Shown here: positions 1 through 9,000 of the stretch, in pieces | Layout: each line of letters opens with the position of its first letter | Position numbering within the stretch: the first letter of the stretch is position 1 | Assembly: GCA_937921035.1 (NCBI GenBank) | Contig: CALEUL010000056.1 | Span: forward strand, 7,782 to 71,781 | Direction of reading: 5' to 3' | Source of the DNA: an uncultured Porphyromonadaceae bacterium | Lineage (GTDB): Bacteria > Bacteroidota > Bacteroidia > Bacteroidales > Muribaculaceae | Length of the DNA stretch: 64,000 bases | Position numbers and translations under genes: made by a program | Notes under the pieces: generated by a model | Seen by the model: the letters and a program-made list of their open reading frames with translations, nothing else | Databases searched by the model: none | What the model was told of the DNA's origin: nothing

Positions 1-110
1 CATAGTATGGCCGATATAACCACAAAAATCATGAACATCCACACGTCGCGGCCGCGTGGCGAGCGCATTAAAGCTAATGCACGACCGAAGATGTCTTGAA
101 TTCTGTGCAC
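1..110 (-). CDS. YbbR-domain protein, N-terminal fragment cut by window edge
   Basis: Only about 36 codons lie inside the window. They read through a basic, positively charged start (motif RSPRGRDVWMF) into a hydrophobic segment (MIFVVISAIL). This is how Bacteroidales YbbR-repeat proteins begin: a short cytoplasmic tail, one membrane anchor, then extracytoplasmic YbbR repeats that would lie beyond the edge. A TAA stop sits four codons upstream of a GTG at the right end, so the start is that GTG or an internal ATG near position 68. It follows yajC by 12 bases on the same strand, matching the usual nusB-yajC-ybbR order. The domain itself is not visible, so the family call rests on the anchor and the context. 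Confidence 0.65.
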   Translation of the reverse strand, partial: MHRIQDIFGRALALMRSPRGRDVWMFMIFVVISAIL

Positions 111-122
111 GTTGCGGAGTTA

Positions 123-458
123 TTATTTCTGCTGGTTTTCGCCGTTCTGTGCGGCAACGTTGGCTTCGACAGCAGAGGGATATACAGAACCCTTGTCGAT
201 ACGGATGCGTACGCCGTTGGAAATTTCAACAACGAAGTATGTGTCTTTCACTTCTTTGATAGTGCCGTAGATACCGCCGGCGGTAACGATGTCGCTGCCT
301 GGAGCGAGTGATTCACGGAATTTTTTGATTTCTTTCTGTCGCTTCTGCTGCGGGCGAATCATAAAGAAGTAGAAGATTGCGAAAAGGGCTACAATCATAA
401 GAATGCTACCCATTCCGCCGCCGGCGGCGCCGGCCTGAAGGAGAATGAAATTGCTCAT
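123..458 (-). CDS. yajC: YajC, Sec translocon accessory subunit
   Basis: YajC is the small single-pass inner-membrane protein that associates with SecDF next to the SecYEG channel. The 111-residue product has an N-terminal hydrophobic segment (about residues 17-34, ending FFMIRPQQKRQKE) and a cytoplasmic domain with the family hallmark DIVTAGGIYGTI followed by VRIRIDKGSVY. The start was set at the ATG giving MSNFILLQAG; a longer reading frame upstream would run into nusB and is not supported. It lies 23 bases downstream of nusB in the same operon. Confidence 0.95.
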   Translation of the reverse strand: MSNFILLQAGAAGGGMGSILMIVALFAIFYFFMIRPQQKRQKEIKKFRESLAPGSDIVTAGGIYGTIKEVKDTYFVVEISNGVRIRIDKGSVYPSAVEANVAAQNGENQQK

Positions 459-481
459 TGTAGGTTTTGTAATTATCGGGG

Positions 482-1942
482 TTATTTTTTGTCTATAATA
501 CTGTCGGCCTGCAACATCTTGACAACTGAGAACAGTATGCCGTTGATAAACTGACCGCTGCGGGGGGTAGAGTAGTCGTTTGCAATTTCGATATACTCGT
601 TCATCGTTACCGGAATAGGAATTGTGGGGAAGTTGATTATTTCGGCAATGGCCGTAAGCATCAGCACAATGTCCATAAAGGCGAGTCGTTCGGAATCCCA
701 CTGCTTGTTATCTATGAAACGGTCGATATAGCTGCGGTACGTCTCGCGGTTGGTAACAACGTATTCGAACAGCTGCGATCCGAATTTCTCGTCGTCTTTA
801 TTCATGAATTTAGGCAGCAACTCGATTGTGCCTGCCGGCAACGTTTTCTCGTTGTCGTCGGGTGATGCAAAGCTGCGGCGTATTGTCTTGAGAACGAACG
901 TACCCATTATCTGGAGGTCGTCATTCCAATATACCGATCTGGTTTCCAGAATGTCGCTAAGTTCGTCGGAGGGCAGTATGATTGTCCGCATTGCTTCGCG
1001 CCAGAAGTTAGCATCCGTGGCGAAGTCTCCGGCCGGAGTCTCTATGTATTCCTTGTACAGATCGGATGTCAGAATACGGTCGAGAAGTGTATTGAACAGC
1101 AGATCGCTGTCGCGCCACGAGGGGCTGTCGGCTTCGGGATTGTCGGCGATGTATTTCTGCAGAGGCTCGCACTTGCGCAGGGCTTCCACAAAAAGATTGT
1201 CGGCCAGACGCATGTTGGGATTAAGATCCTCGGGCGTAGGTAAATATTTATGCTTGGCGTCGTCGATGCGGCGCAACTGAAGGTCGGTGATATGTACCGG
1301 AAGTTCCAGCAGCGCGTGATAGAGGCTGTAGGCCAATGCAAGCGAGCGGTCCAGGGCATTACGGGCGTTGAGGTAAGTAGCGCGAGTTTCATCGAAGGAG
1401 CCGAGCGTAGCCACAAACATTTTTAAGCCTTGTTCCAGACCGACGTGGCTGAAACTGTCGTTTTGTCGCAGAATCCTTTCTACAGTTTTACTCTTGCGTA
1501 TTGTTGTGGAAAAAATGGTAGTCCAAAATGCAACATCGTCGGCCATTTCGAGTTTCCGCTTGCGTTTGAAATCGTTGTATGCAGCAGTTTCGGTAATGGC
1601 TGTAACCAGTTCTGGCAGGCAAGAATCGAACTTGCTCAGGCTGTCGCGATGCCTGTTTATGATTGCCTGCATTGTGGGGTCGGAACGCAGGGCCTGTCCA
1701 ACACGATTCTTCTTGAGAACGGCATCGGGCACTATTTTAGCGCCGGACGCCGTGCCGAGAGGTATGGAAGATAACTTTTGAAGTAGGAAAAGAAAGTCGA
1801 TATAAACAGAATATGCAAAAAGTCGGTCGCGGTTGGTTTCTCCATCGCGCGGAGCCGGTTCCAACTTAAAATCCGTGCGGGTGAGTAGATATGAATAGAG
1901 AATCTGAATAGTTTTGATTCTTATTAAACTACGGTTTATCAT
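482..1942 (-). CDS. nusB: NusB, transcription antitermination factor, enlarged form with a repeated N-terminal lobe
   Basis: NusB binds boxA RNA with NusE (S10) to keep RNA polymerase processive on rRNA operons. The C-terminal third (about residues 370-480) is a canonical NusB core (WDSERLAFMDIVLMLTAIAE, then TMNEYIEIANDYST and GQFINGIL). Bacteroidales NusB carries an extra N-terminal lobe and is usually about 300 residues; this one has 486. By eye, residues about 38-182 repeat the pattern of residues 197-355: a DR..LAYSLY-type start, then a helical block ending SDLYKEYI/..FWREAMRTII in copy 2 and AYNDFKRK/..FWTTIFSTTI in copy 1. Copy 2 is the better match to other Bacteroidales. A TATCTTTG -7 element lies just upstream and yajC follows. 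Confidence 0.92.
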   Translation of the reverse strand: MINRSLIRIKTIQILYSYLLTRTDFKLEPAPRDGETNRDRLFAYSVYIDFLFLLQKLSSIPLGTASGAKIVPDAVLKKNRVGQALRSDPTMQAIINRHRDSLSKFDSCLPELVTAITETAAYNDFKRKRKLEMADDVAFWTTIFSTTIRKSKTVERILRQNDSFSHVGLEQGLKMFVATLGSFDETRATYLNARNALDRSLALAYSLYHALLELPVHITDLQLRRIDDAKHKYLPTPEDLNPNMRLADNLFVEALRKCEPLQKYIADNPEADSPSWRDSDLLFNTLLDRILTSDLYKEYIETPAGDFATDANFWREAMRTIILPSDELSDILETRSVYWNDDLQIMGTFVLKTIRRSFASPDDNEKTLPAGTIELLPKFMNKDDEKFGSQLFEYVVTNRETYRSYIDRFIDNKQWDSERLAFMDIVLMLTAIAEIINFPTIPIPVTMNEYIEIANDYSTPRSGQFINGILFSVVKMLQADSIIDKK

Positions 1943-1972
1943 ATTCTTAATGTTCTATCTTGTATTTTAGTG

Positions 1973-1980
1973 CAAAGATA
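1973..1980 (-). promoter_or_regulatory. Bacteroidota -7 element for nusB-yajC-ybbR
   Basis: On the minus strand this reads TATCTTTG, an exact match to the Bacteroidota -7 consensus TAnnTTTG, 30 bases upstream of the nusB start. I see no convincing -33 TTTG at the expected 19-20 base spacing. It suggests nusB has its own start site and is not only read through from thiL, whose stop lies just upstream. Confidence 0.55.
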
Positions 1981-2030
1981 AGTACAATTTTTCGAATAGC
2001 AGTGGGCCAAGGGCGGAAAAAATAACAGAA

Positions 2031-3101
2031 TTATGCTTCTTGGTTGTCTGCCTGGGTATTCTGGTCGGCCAATGGATTCCATCCTTGTGCTCGTAACCGT
2101 ATTTCCGCTCCGTCGCGAGTTACGAGTGCGCATCCGAGTTCGGGCTTGCAGATGTATCCGATTGTGCGCACACCCTCTATCTTCTGAATCTTTTCGTGAT
2201 CGGTCAGAGGCACTGTAAACAGAAGTTCGTAGTCTTCGCCGCCATTAAGAGCCGCTGTAACGAGATTCATATTAAGTTCCTCGGCCATTACGGCAGTCTG
2301 ATAGTCGATAGGTATGCGGTCCTCGTAAACACGGCAACCAGTGTCGCTGTCTTTGCAGATATGAATCAATTCCGAAGACAGACCATCGCTGATATCCATC
2401 ATTGCCGTTGGCTGAATGCCTTCTTTAGCGAGTGCTGCGATAATGTCGCGTCGCGCTTCGGGTTTAAGCTGGCGTTCCACAAGATATTCCTTGCCGGCAA
2501 AGTCGGGCTGGAAATCTTTTTGTCCGGCAGATGCTGTTTTTTCACGCTCGAGCAACTGCAATCCCATATAGGCAGCTCCAAGGTCGCCGCTGACGCATAT
2601 AAGATCGGTGTCGTGTGCGCCCGACCGACGTACGGCTTTGCCTTTAGGAGTATCGCCTATACATGTTATGGATATCACCAGACCCTGGTTAGAGGCGGAT
2701 GTGTCGCCTCCGACGATATCGACGCCGTATTCTTCGCATGCGATACGTATTCCGGCATACAGTTCCTCGATATGCTCGACGGTGAAGCGGCGGGAAATGC
2801 CTAACGATACCGTTATCTGGCGTGGCGTACCGTTCATTGCGTATATATCGGAAAAGTTTACAACCGCGGCTTTGTAACCGAGGTGTTTGAGCGGGACATA
2901 AGTGAGGTCGAAGTGTACGTTCTCCAGCAGGAGGTCGGTGGTAACAAGGATGTCTTTGTCTTCAGGGTAGTGAAGGACGGCGGCATCGTCGCCCACGGAA
3001 ACAACGGTGGATTCGTTCACATGTTTCAGACCTTTGGTGATATGGTCGATAAGACCGAATTCGCCTAAAGTGGAGATTTCAGTTTGTTTGTCTTCAGACA
3101 T
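2031..3101 (-). CDS. thiL: Thiamine-monophosphate kinase ThiL
   Basis: ThiL phosphorylates thiamine monophosphate with ATP to thiamine diphosphate, the last step of cofactor synthesis in the cytoplasm. The 356-residue protein shows the expected AIR-synthase-like fold motifs in order: GDDAAV near residue 37 (Mg/ATP aspartates), VVNFSDIYAMNG near 80, IVGGDTSAS near 130, MDISDGLSSEL near 240 and GGEDYELLF near 290. The acidic, Gln/Asn-rich last 12 residues are not conserved-looking. It is the last gene of the sppA-lpxK-punA-thiL string. I see no TPP riboswitch upstream. Confidence 0.96.
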   Translation of the reverse strand: MSEDKQTEISTLGEFGLIDHITKGLKHVNESTVVSVGDDAAVLHYPEDKDILVTTDLLLENVHFDLTYVPLKHLGYKAAVVNFSDIYAMNGTPRQITVSLGISRRFTVEHIEELYAGIRIACEEYGVDIVGGDTSASNQGLVISITCIGDTPKGKAVRRSGAHDTDLICVSGDLGAAYMGLQLLEREKTASAGQKDFQPDFAGKEYLVERQLKPEARRDIIAALAKEGIQPTAMMDISDGLSSELIHICKDSDTGCRVYEDRIPIDYQTAVMAEELNMNLVTAALNGGEDYELLFTVPLTDHEKIQKIEGVRTIGYICKPELGCALVTRDGAEIRLRAQGWNPLADQNTQADNQEA

Positions 3102-3123
3102 AATATATATATGTAAAACGGCA

Positions 3124-3139
3124 GCCGGCGCGAGCCGGC
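3124..3139 (-). other. GC-rich intercistronic hairpin between punA and thiL
   Basis: GCCGGC, four bases, GCCGGC forms a short strong stem in the 66-base punA-thiL gap. On the transcribed minus strand it is followed by TGCCGTTTTAC, so the T-run is weak. It could stabilise the punA message end or reduce readthrough; it is not a clear terminator. Confidence 0.35.
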
Positions 3140-3167
3140 CGCGCGTCGTGTGAAGATAATGTTAATA

Positions 3168-3980
3168 TCAGCAGCGTTCAACCATTGCCTTGACAATGGC
3201 TTCTACAGTCGGCTGTGCCTTTATGGCAGCTTTCTGCACTTCTTCGTGCGAGGGCACTTCGGTGATATCCTTGCCGCCGAGGTCGGTGATAACCGAGATA
3301 CCGAATACACGCAGACCCGTATGGCGGGCAACGATAACCTCGGGTACTGTGGACATGCCTACTGCATCGCCGCCGATAACGCGGAAATATTCATATTCGG
3401 CCGGAGTCTCGAAAGTCGGCCCCGGAGTGCCTACATACACGCCGTGCATAAGGCGGATGTTTTTTTCTGCTGCAATAGCGTCGGCCAGTTCTATGTATTT
3501 CTTGTCGTACGGTTCTGTCATAGCAGGGAATCGCGGGCCAAGTTCCTCGTAGTTTTTGCCTCGGAGGGGATTCTCGGGAAACAGGTTGATGTGGTCGGTA
3601 ATAACCATAACGTCGCCAACCTTGAATTCCTTGTTCATGCCTCCGGCAGCGTTGCTGACAAACAGAGTCTCAACCCCCAGAGCCTTGAAAACGCGCACGG
3701 GGAAAGTAACGGTTTTCATGTCGTAGCCTTCGTAGTAGTGGAAACGACCCTGCATGGCCATAACGCGCTTGCCGCCCATCTTGCCAAAGATGAGGTTGCC
3801 GCTGTGGCCCTGTACGGTGGAAACAGGGAAATTGGGGATTTCGGAGTAGGGGATAAAGAGTTTGTCTTCGATATGGTCTACCAGATTTCCAAGGCCGGTG
3901 CCGAGGATGATGGCAAGTTTTGGCATTTCTCCTGCACGCTGGCGGAGAAAATCGGCTGTCTGTTTGATTTTTTCGAGCAT
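3168..3980 (-). CDS. punA: Purine nucleoside phosphorylase I
   Basis: This enzyme cleaves inosine and guanosine with phosphate to the free base plus ribose-1-phosphate for purine salvage. The 270 residues match the trimeric PNP family in length and motifs: [11 protein letters not shown] near residue 25 (phosphate loop), [11 protein letters not shown] near 60, [11 protein letters not shown] near 77, SNAAGGMN near 110 (base pocket), and [14 protein letters not shown] near 205 followed by [10 protein letters not shown]. It lies between lpxK and thiL on the same strand with gaps of 64 and 66 bases, a common Bacteroidales order. Confidence 0.95.
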   Translation of the reverse strand: MLEKIKQTADFLRQRAGEMPKLAIILGTGLGNLVDHIEDKLFIPYSEIPNFPVSTVQGHSGNLIFGKMGGKRVMAMQGRFHYYEGYDMKTVTFPVRVFKALGVETLFVSNAAGGMNKEFKVGDVMVITDHINLFPENPLRGKNYEELGPRFPAMTEPYDKKYIELADAIAAEKNIRLMHGVYVGTPGPTFETPAEYEYFRVIGGDAVGMSTVPEVIVARHTGLRVFGISVITDLGGKDITEVPSHEEVQKAAIKAQPTVEAIVKAMVERC

Positions 3981-4044
3981 GATGCTTGTGTTATGTTGTT
4001 ACGTTATAACGCCGGCCGGATATGCCGGGTTTTGGTTGAGGAAA

Positions 4045-5136
4045 TTATTTGTGTTTTTCGCGTATCAGCTTGTCGATTGATTCAATGAAGTCGGGCTGAC
4101 CGCTGCTGCTGTCGAATTCCACCTGTACAGGCAGGAAAAATGTTACCGCTTTCAGTTCGTGCGGGAAATATGGATTTGCCGCCAGTCGTACGGCGTCTTT
4201 TTCTGTAGTGACGATGAGACGCTGTTTGCCTTTCAGCTGATGGTAACGCTGGAGGATATAGTCAATGTCCTTGCGTGAGTACTTGTGGTGATCGGCGAAA
4301 ATATCTACTTTTACTTTTGCCTGAAAACTCTTTAGGTGCCGCACGAAAGGTCTTGGGTTGCCTATGCCTGCAATTGCTAGAATGGTATCGCCGGCATCAA
4401 GCCAGTCTATATACGGCACTGCGCTTACTGCATCCGGGAACACCGGTTGCAGCGGCAGATACTGAAAATGCGAGAAAAACAGGTTTTGGTACGGTTGCAG
4501 GTCATAGTCGCGTTTCACCTGCCAATAGTCGATCGGACGCATGTTAGGCGGGCATTTGCCAACAACGAGAATGTCGGCCCTGTTGATGCCGCGGCTCGGT
4601 TCGCGCAGGCGTCCGTAAGGAAGCATCCTGTCGGTATATATCGGCCGTGCATATTCTGCGACTACAATAGACACGGTTGGACGGACATATCGGTGCTGAA
4701 AAGCATCGTCGAGCACTATCAATTCTATGCCTGGCTCCAGACGCATAAGTTCTGTGATGCCTTTTACGCGTTCTTCGCATACGGCCACAATTATTTCGCC
4801 CTTGAACTTGCGGTATATCTGGTATGATTCATCTCCGATATCGCGTGGCATAGTGTTGGCGCCCGCCATAACAAAACCTTTGGTTTCGCGACGGTAGCCG
4901 CGGCTAAGTACTGCGACGCGGCGGTTGCGGCGGAAAGATTCCACAATATATTCCACTAATGGAGTTTTGCCCGTGCCACCAACCGAGATATTTCCCACGC
5001 ACACGACAGGTACGTCGAAGTCTTTCTCGGGTAGCACTTTCCAGTCGAAAAGTTTATTGCGCACATATGTAACCGCTCCATAAATTTTGGAGCAGGGCAG
5101 GAGGACAAGTTTTGCAAAAACGGTTCGGCCTTTCAT
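4045..5136 (-). CDS. lpxK: Tetraacyldisaccharide 4'-kinase LpxK
   Basis: LpxK phosphorylates the 4' position of the tetraacyl disaccharide to make lipid IVA in lipid A synthesis, at the inner face of the inner membrane. The 363-residue protein begins with the amphipathic membrane-binding segment typical of the family, then the P-loop VGNISVGGTGKTP near residue 47, VLSRGYRRETKG near 76, the GDES segment near 101, and VLDDAFQHRYVRP near 140. FADHHKYS and TTEKDAVRL in the C-terminal half are also LpxK signatures. It starts 15 bases after the sppA stop. Its presence shows a Gram-negative cell with lipid A. Confidence 0.96.
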   Translation of the reverse strand: MKGRTVFAKLVLLPCSKIYGAVTYVRNKLFDWKVLPEKDFDVPVVCVGNISVGGTGKTPLVEYIVESFRRNRRVAVLSRGYRRETKGFVMAGANTMPRDIGDESYQIYRKFKGEIIVAVCEERVKGITELMRLEPGIELIVLDDAFQHRYVRPTVSIVVAEYARPIYTDRMLPYGRLREPSRGINRADILVVGKCPPNMRPIDYWQVKRDYDLQPYQNLFFSHFQYLPLQPVFPDAVSAVPYIDWLDAGDTILAIAGIGNPRPFVRHLKSFQAKVKVDIFADHHKYSRKDIDYILQRYHQLKGKQRLIVTTEKDAVRLAANPYFPHELKAVTFFLPVQVEFDSSSGQPDFIESIDKLIREKHK

Positions 5137-5151
5137 CGTGCTATGGGTGCG

Positions 5152-6912
5152 TTATTTAATGATTACTTCGGGCATGAGTGCCTGCATCGGATTTGCGTGG
5201 CGCAACTTACGTACGACGTCGATACAGCGCATGGTTTCGGGATCGTAGGAGGCTGCTTTGAGATTACTGAAATCTATGTTCTCTCGCAGGAATTTCTGCC
5301 ATATTTCTTCTTCGATTGTGGGGTAAGACTTGAAATCTCCCGGATTCAGATCAAGTTTGCCGGCCATTGTCCTGATGGTGGTTTCAAGCGAGCCGAGTTG
5401 ATCCACAAGGCCAAGTTTCAGTGCGTCGGATCCGACCCATACACGGCCTTCGGCGATTTTCTTAACATCGTCCTGAGTCATGCCGCGGCCGTTGGCCACG
5501 CGCTTGGTAAAGAGGTCGTAGATATTCTCCACACTCTGCTGCATAGCATCGCGTTGCTGAGGAGTCATTGGCTCTAATATGCTTATGCCAGAGGCATTGG
5601 GGTTGGTCTGGACTGTACTGAACGTTAGACCGAGTTTGTCGGTTAAAAGTCCGGAGAAATCGGGTATCAGGCCAAAAACACCGATAGAGCCCGTGATTGT
5701 AGTGCGGTCGGCGAAAATGGAATCGGCGCCGCAGCTTATGTAATAACCGCCGGAAGCGGCGTAGCCGCCCATCGAAACGTAGAAGGGCTTGTCTTTGCTT
5801 TTGAAGTACTCTAACGCGCTCCATATTTGTTCGGAAGCGAAAGCGCTGCCGCCGGGCGAATTAACGCGCATCACCATTCCGGCGACATTGTCGTCGTCGG
5901 CCAATTTTGTAATTTCCTTTACCATCGGACCCGTAACGATGCCTTCGTCGCCGGAATCGTAGATGTTGCCGATGGCATATAGAACAGCGATATGGCGTTC
6001 GCTGGATGTCAGCTCTGCCAGAACGTTGCTTGTCGAGAGGTATTCGGAAGGTGTTATCAGACGCGGGTCTTCGTCGCTGAGACCTGATTTTGCAGCGAGA
6101 CAATCGGGTATCTGTCGTGCGTACAGAAGAGTGTCGGCCAACGTAGGAACAAAGAAATCGGCCGTGCGGGTGCTTATCATCTCAGAGGCAAGGCTGCGTA
6201 CAAGCGAATCGGGCATGTTGCGGTTGGAGGCGATTGTGCCGGAAACATAATCCCAGATGGTGTCGGTGTACTGAACGATCTGCTGGCGGGCCGGTTCACT
6301 TATTTTGTCGAGAATATAAGGTTCGACGGCGCTTTTGTATGTTCCAACCTTGAGGACCTGCATTTTAATGCCAACTTTGTCGAGCAGCCCTTTGTAGAAC
6401 GGTACGACGCTTCCGACACCGTGAATGTCGATAGCGCCAACAGGGTTAAGGGCAACGACATCGGCTGCCGAAGCCAGCATGTAGTCTCCCTGGGTGTAAT
6501 TGTCGGAGTAGGCATATATCCATTTGCCGGATTTCTTGAATTCGGCAATTGCTTCCATGAGTTCCTCGCGGTCTGCGGGCGCCATGATGGATCCGCGGCA
6601 ATCGAGGTACAGTCCTTTGATGTTTTTGTCGCTGGCAGCGGCTTTCAGCGAGGCAATCATTTGCTCAAGCGTGGGGGCATTGGAAGTCTCGGACAGAATA
6701 ATCTGCTGGAAGGAGACAATCTGGTCGCGGTCTAAGATTTCGCCGTCCAGTTTAAAGTGGAGTACGGAATTTTTTTGAAGTACTGTACTGCTGTCGCTGT
6801 TCTTGCCAAAAAAAATACCGGCAAGCATCAGCCCTCCGAAGAAAATCAAAAGAAGAGAAATCCAAAGACCGGCCATTGTGCCGAGCATGGAGATGAAAAA
6901 TTTCTTAAGCAT
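5152..6912 (-). CDS. sppA: Signal peptide peptidase SppA, long 67K form
   Basis: SppA is a membrane-bound serine-lysine protease that degrades cleaved signal peptides in the periplasm. The 586 residues start with one transmembrane anchor (about 12-35). Tandem S49 repeats follow: an N-terminal repeat carrying the catalytic Lys (K193 in GTYKSAVEPY) and a C-terminal repeat carrying the Ser nucleophile (S387 in GGYAASGGYYIS), after RVNSPGGSAFASEQIW. GSIGVFG follows. This Lys/Ser split between repeats is that of the E. coli long form. It is the first gene of a four-gene operon with a good promoter 100 bases upstream. Confidence 0.95.
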   Translation of the reverse strand: MLKKFFISMLGTMAGLWISLLLIFFGGLMLAGIFFGKNSDSSTVLQKNSVLHFKLDGEILDRDQIVSFQQIILSETSNAPTLEQMIASLKAAASDKNIKGLYLDCRGSIMAPADREELMEAIAEFKKSGKWIYAYSDNYTQGDYMLASAADVVALNPVGAIDIHGVGSVVPFYKGLLDKVGIKMQVLKVGTYKSAVEPYILDKISEPARQQIVQYTDTIWDYVSGTIASNRNMPDSLVRSLASEMISTRTADFFVPTLADTLLYARQIPDCLAAKSGLSDEDPRLITPSEYLSTSNVLAELTSSERHIAVLYAIGNIYDSGDEGIVTGPMVKEITKLADDDNVAGMVMRVNSPGGSAFASEQIWSALEYFKSKDKPFYVSMGGYAASGGYYISCGADSIFADRTTITGSIGVFGLIPDFSGLLTDKLGLTFSTVQTNPNASGISILEPMTPQQRDAMQQSVENIYDLFTKRVANGRGMTQDDVKKIAEGRVWVGSDALKLGLVDQLGSLETTIRTMAGKLDLNPGDFKSYPTIEEEIWQKFLRENIDFSNLKAASYDPETMRCIDVVRKLRHANPMQALMPEVIIK

Positions 6913-7010
6913 TGCAGATTGCTTTGTATGAGCGTGTTTGGTTGAACATTCAGTTTGTCGGAACGCAAGGCTTATGTTGCCGTTGCCGGCGGAAATAGCC
7001 TTTAAGTTTA

Positions 7011-7041
7011 CAAAATTAGCAATTATTTATCGGTCTGCCAA
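7011..7041 (-). promoter_or_regulatory. Promoter for sppA-lpxK-punA-thiL
   Basis: Minus-strand reading gives TTGG, 19 bases, TAATTTTG, close to the Bacteroidota consensus (-33 TTTG, -7 TAnnTTTG). It faces sppA across a leader of roughly 95 bases. The same TTGG-N19 layout recurs upstream of prfA, the GT3 synthase and plsC. Confidence 0.6.
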
Positions 7042-7109
7042 TAAATCCGTATAATAATGTGTAGAATTTGTGAAAATGGAGATGGTGCTGCTGTGTTCAT
7101 AAATTTTCG

Positions 7110-7117
7110 TAACTTTG
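7110..7117 (+). promoter_or_regulatory. -7 element for the rlu-fmt operon
   Basis: TAACTTTG matches TAnnTTTG exactly and lies 18 bases before the ATG at 7136, implying a very short leader. No good -33 box is seen. It helps choose the 7136 start over a TTG inside the element itself. Confidence 0.5.
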
Positions 7118-7135
7118 CAGCAAATAATCCATATC

Positions 7136-7831
7136 ATGGAGATACTTTACGAAGACAACCACATAATAATCGTCAACAAAGCCTGCGGAGAGATTGTGCA
7201 GGGCGACAAAACCGGCGACGAGCCTCTGAGCGAAACGCTGAAAGCATATATAAAACGGCGCGACAACAAGCCCGGTAACGTGTTCATGGGTGTGGTCCAT
7301 CGTCTGGACCGCCCGGTAAGCGGAGCTGTGGTGTTTGCCAAGACGTCGAAAGCGCTGTCTAGGCTGAACGCTATGTTCGCATCCGGAGATGTACATAAAA
7401 CTTATTGGGCTATAAGCCGTAATGTGCCAGAGAAGCCCGAGGCGACTCTTACGCACTGGATAAAGTGTGTGGAGCGCAACAACAAGTCGTATGCCTCTGC
7501 CACACCGACCGACGGCGGCAAGGAAGCCAGGCTTGCATACCGTCTTATTGCCAGAGGTGAACGATATTGCCTGCTGGAAGTCCGCCTTATGACAGGACGG
7601 AAGCATCAGATACGTGTGCAGCTGTCGAGCATTGGATGCCCAGTGCGTGGCGACCTGAAATATGGCGACAGACGCAGCAATCCCGACGGAGGCATTTCTC
7701 TGCATGCCCGCAGGATACAGTTTATCCACCCGGTTTCCGGTAAAGAGATCGACGTAACGGCTCCGGTGCCCGATGACAATCTCTGGAAATCGCTGGAAGA
7801 TATTGTTAACAAGCAAAATACACAACAATGA
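7136..7831 (+). CDS. RluA-family RNA pseudouridine synthase
   Basis: Members of this family isomerise uridine to pseudouridine in rRNA or tRNA. The 231-residue protein contains the catalytic signature VHRLDRPVSGAVVFAKT near residues 57-73, with the nucleophilic Asp in HRLD, plus GRKHQIRVQLSSIGCPVRGD near 160. There is no N-terminal S4 RNA-binding domain, so it is the short form; whether it acts on tRNA or 23S rRNA cannot be read from the sequence. The start is the ATG that follows the -7 element. Its last four bases overlap the fmt start (ATGA), suggesting coupled translation. Confidence 0.9.
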   Translation: MEILYEDNHIIIVNKACGEIVQGDKTGDEPLSETLKAYIKRRDNKPGNVFMGVVHRLDRPVSGAVVFAKTSKALSRLNAMFASGDVHKTYWAISRNVPEKPEATLTHWIKCVERNNKSYASATPTDGGKEARLAYRLIARGERYCLLEVRLMTGRKHQIRVQLSSIGCPVRGDLKYGDRRSNPDGGISLHARRIQFIHPVSGKEIDVTAPVPDDNLWKSLEDIVNKQNTQQ

Positions 7832-8805
7832 CTAAAGAAGAGCTTAAAATAGTTTTTTTTGGCACTCCGGAGTTTGCGGTAGCAAGTCTGGATGCCCTTG
7901 TGCAGGGTGGATATAACGTTGCCGCCGTGGTTACGATGCCAGATAAAGCATCGGGCCGCGGGCAGCACCTCAACTATTCTGCAGTAAAAAAATATGCAGT
8001 GGAAAAAGGCTTGCCGGTGCTCCAGCCGGAACGTCTGAAAAATGAAGAATTTATAACCGCACTACGTGCTATTGAAGCCGACCTTTTCATTGTGATTGCA
8101 TTCCGGATGTTGCCGGAGGTGGTATGGAGTATGCCGCCTATGGGAACATTTAATCTGCATGGCTCTCTGCTGCCGCATTATCGTGGAGCCGCTCCACTGA
8201 ACCGAGCCGTTATGAACGGTGAGAAAACCACCGGTGTTACAACGTTTATGCTTAAGAAAGAGATCGATACCGGCGACATACTTTGCCGCGAATCCATCGA
8301 AATAGGCGAGGATGAAAATGTGGGGTCTGTTCACGACCGGCTGATGGCCATAGGCGCGCGCCTTACTGTACATACTGTCGATCAGTTGTTGGCCGGGACA
8401 CTTGAACCACAGCCTCAGGACGAGCTTCTTGCTGGTATGGAGGCTACGCCAGCGCCTAAAATATTTAAAGAAGACTGCCGCATCGACTGGCAGCGCAGCG
8501 CCGCGGATATCCATAACCATGTGCGCGGTCTGTCGCCGTATCCTGCCGCATGGAGTACGGTACGTTTAGGCTCCGAGGAGCTGACGACTATAAAAATATT
8601 GGCTACACATAAGGAGAGCGCTCCGCGAAATCTTGCTCCCGGCGAATTGATGTTGCACGGTAAAAAAGCTTACGTGGGATGTGGTGTCGCAGAGTCGTTG
8701 CAGCTTGTCGAGGTTCAGCCTGCAGGAAAACGTCCCATGAGCGCACCGGACTACTTGCGGGGCCTTCGTCTTGGTGAGAACGCGCGTAATCCGCATCTTG
8801 AATAG
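7828..8805 (+). CDS. fmt: Methionyl-tRNA formyltransferase
   Basis: Fmt adds a formyl group from 10-formyl-tetrahydrofolate to initiator Met-tRNA. The 325-residue enzyme has FFGTPEFAVASL at residues 10-21, the folate/catalytic stretch NLHGSLLPHYRGAAPLN with N109 and H111, and the third catalytic residue D147 in IDTGDIL. The C-terminal OB-like tRNA-binding domain begins about residue 215 and ends with the short basic tail. Length is normal for the family. It is translationally coupled to the upstream pseudouridine synthase. Confidence 0.96.
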   Translation: MTKEELKIVFFGTPEFAVASLDALVQGGYNVAAVVTMPDKASGRGQHLNYSAVKKYAVEKGLPVLQPERLKNEEFITALRAIEADLFIVIAFRMLPEVVWSMPPMGTFNLHGSLLPHYRGAAPLNRAVMNGEKTTGVTTFMLKKEIDTGDILCRESIEIGEDENVGSVHDRLMAIGARLTVHTVDQLLAGTLEPQPQDELLAGMEATPAPKIFKEDCRIDWQRSAADIHNHVRGLSPYPAAWSTVRLGSEELTTIKILATHKESAPRNLAPGELMLHGKKAYVGCGVAESLQLVEVQPAGKRPMSAPDYLRGLRLGENARNPHLE

Positions 8806-9000
8806 CTCATTTTAACACTCTTTATTTAATATTTCGGGCATTCCGGCGTTGGATATGTATAATTTTTTGTAATTTTACGCCTAAATTCATATAGATATCC
8901 ATGCCGGGCTACAGTGAACAAACTCCGGTGAAAAATGTTAAAATTTAAGGGACCAGTACAGTCCCGAGAAATAGACATTTAACTAAAAAGGTTTACTATT
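8806..9000 (+). other. Intergenic leader with possible promoter and hairpin
   Basis: This 195-base gap after fmt has no terminator-like T-tailed hairpin that I can see. A possible promoter is TTGG at 8849, 17 bases, then TAATTTTA at 8870, imperfect in both spacing and last base. The remaining leader of about 115 bases holds a short stem GGGAC/GTCCC (8949-8965) shortly before the next gene. Confidence 0.35.

Noticed and set aside
3102..3167. TPP riboswitch before thiL
   Set aside because: The 66-base gap is too short and shows only a simple GC hairpin, none of the conserved TPP aptamer segments.
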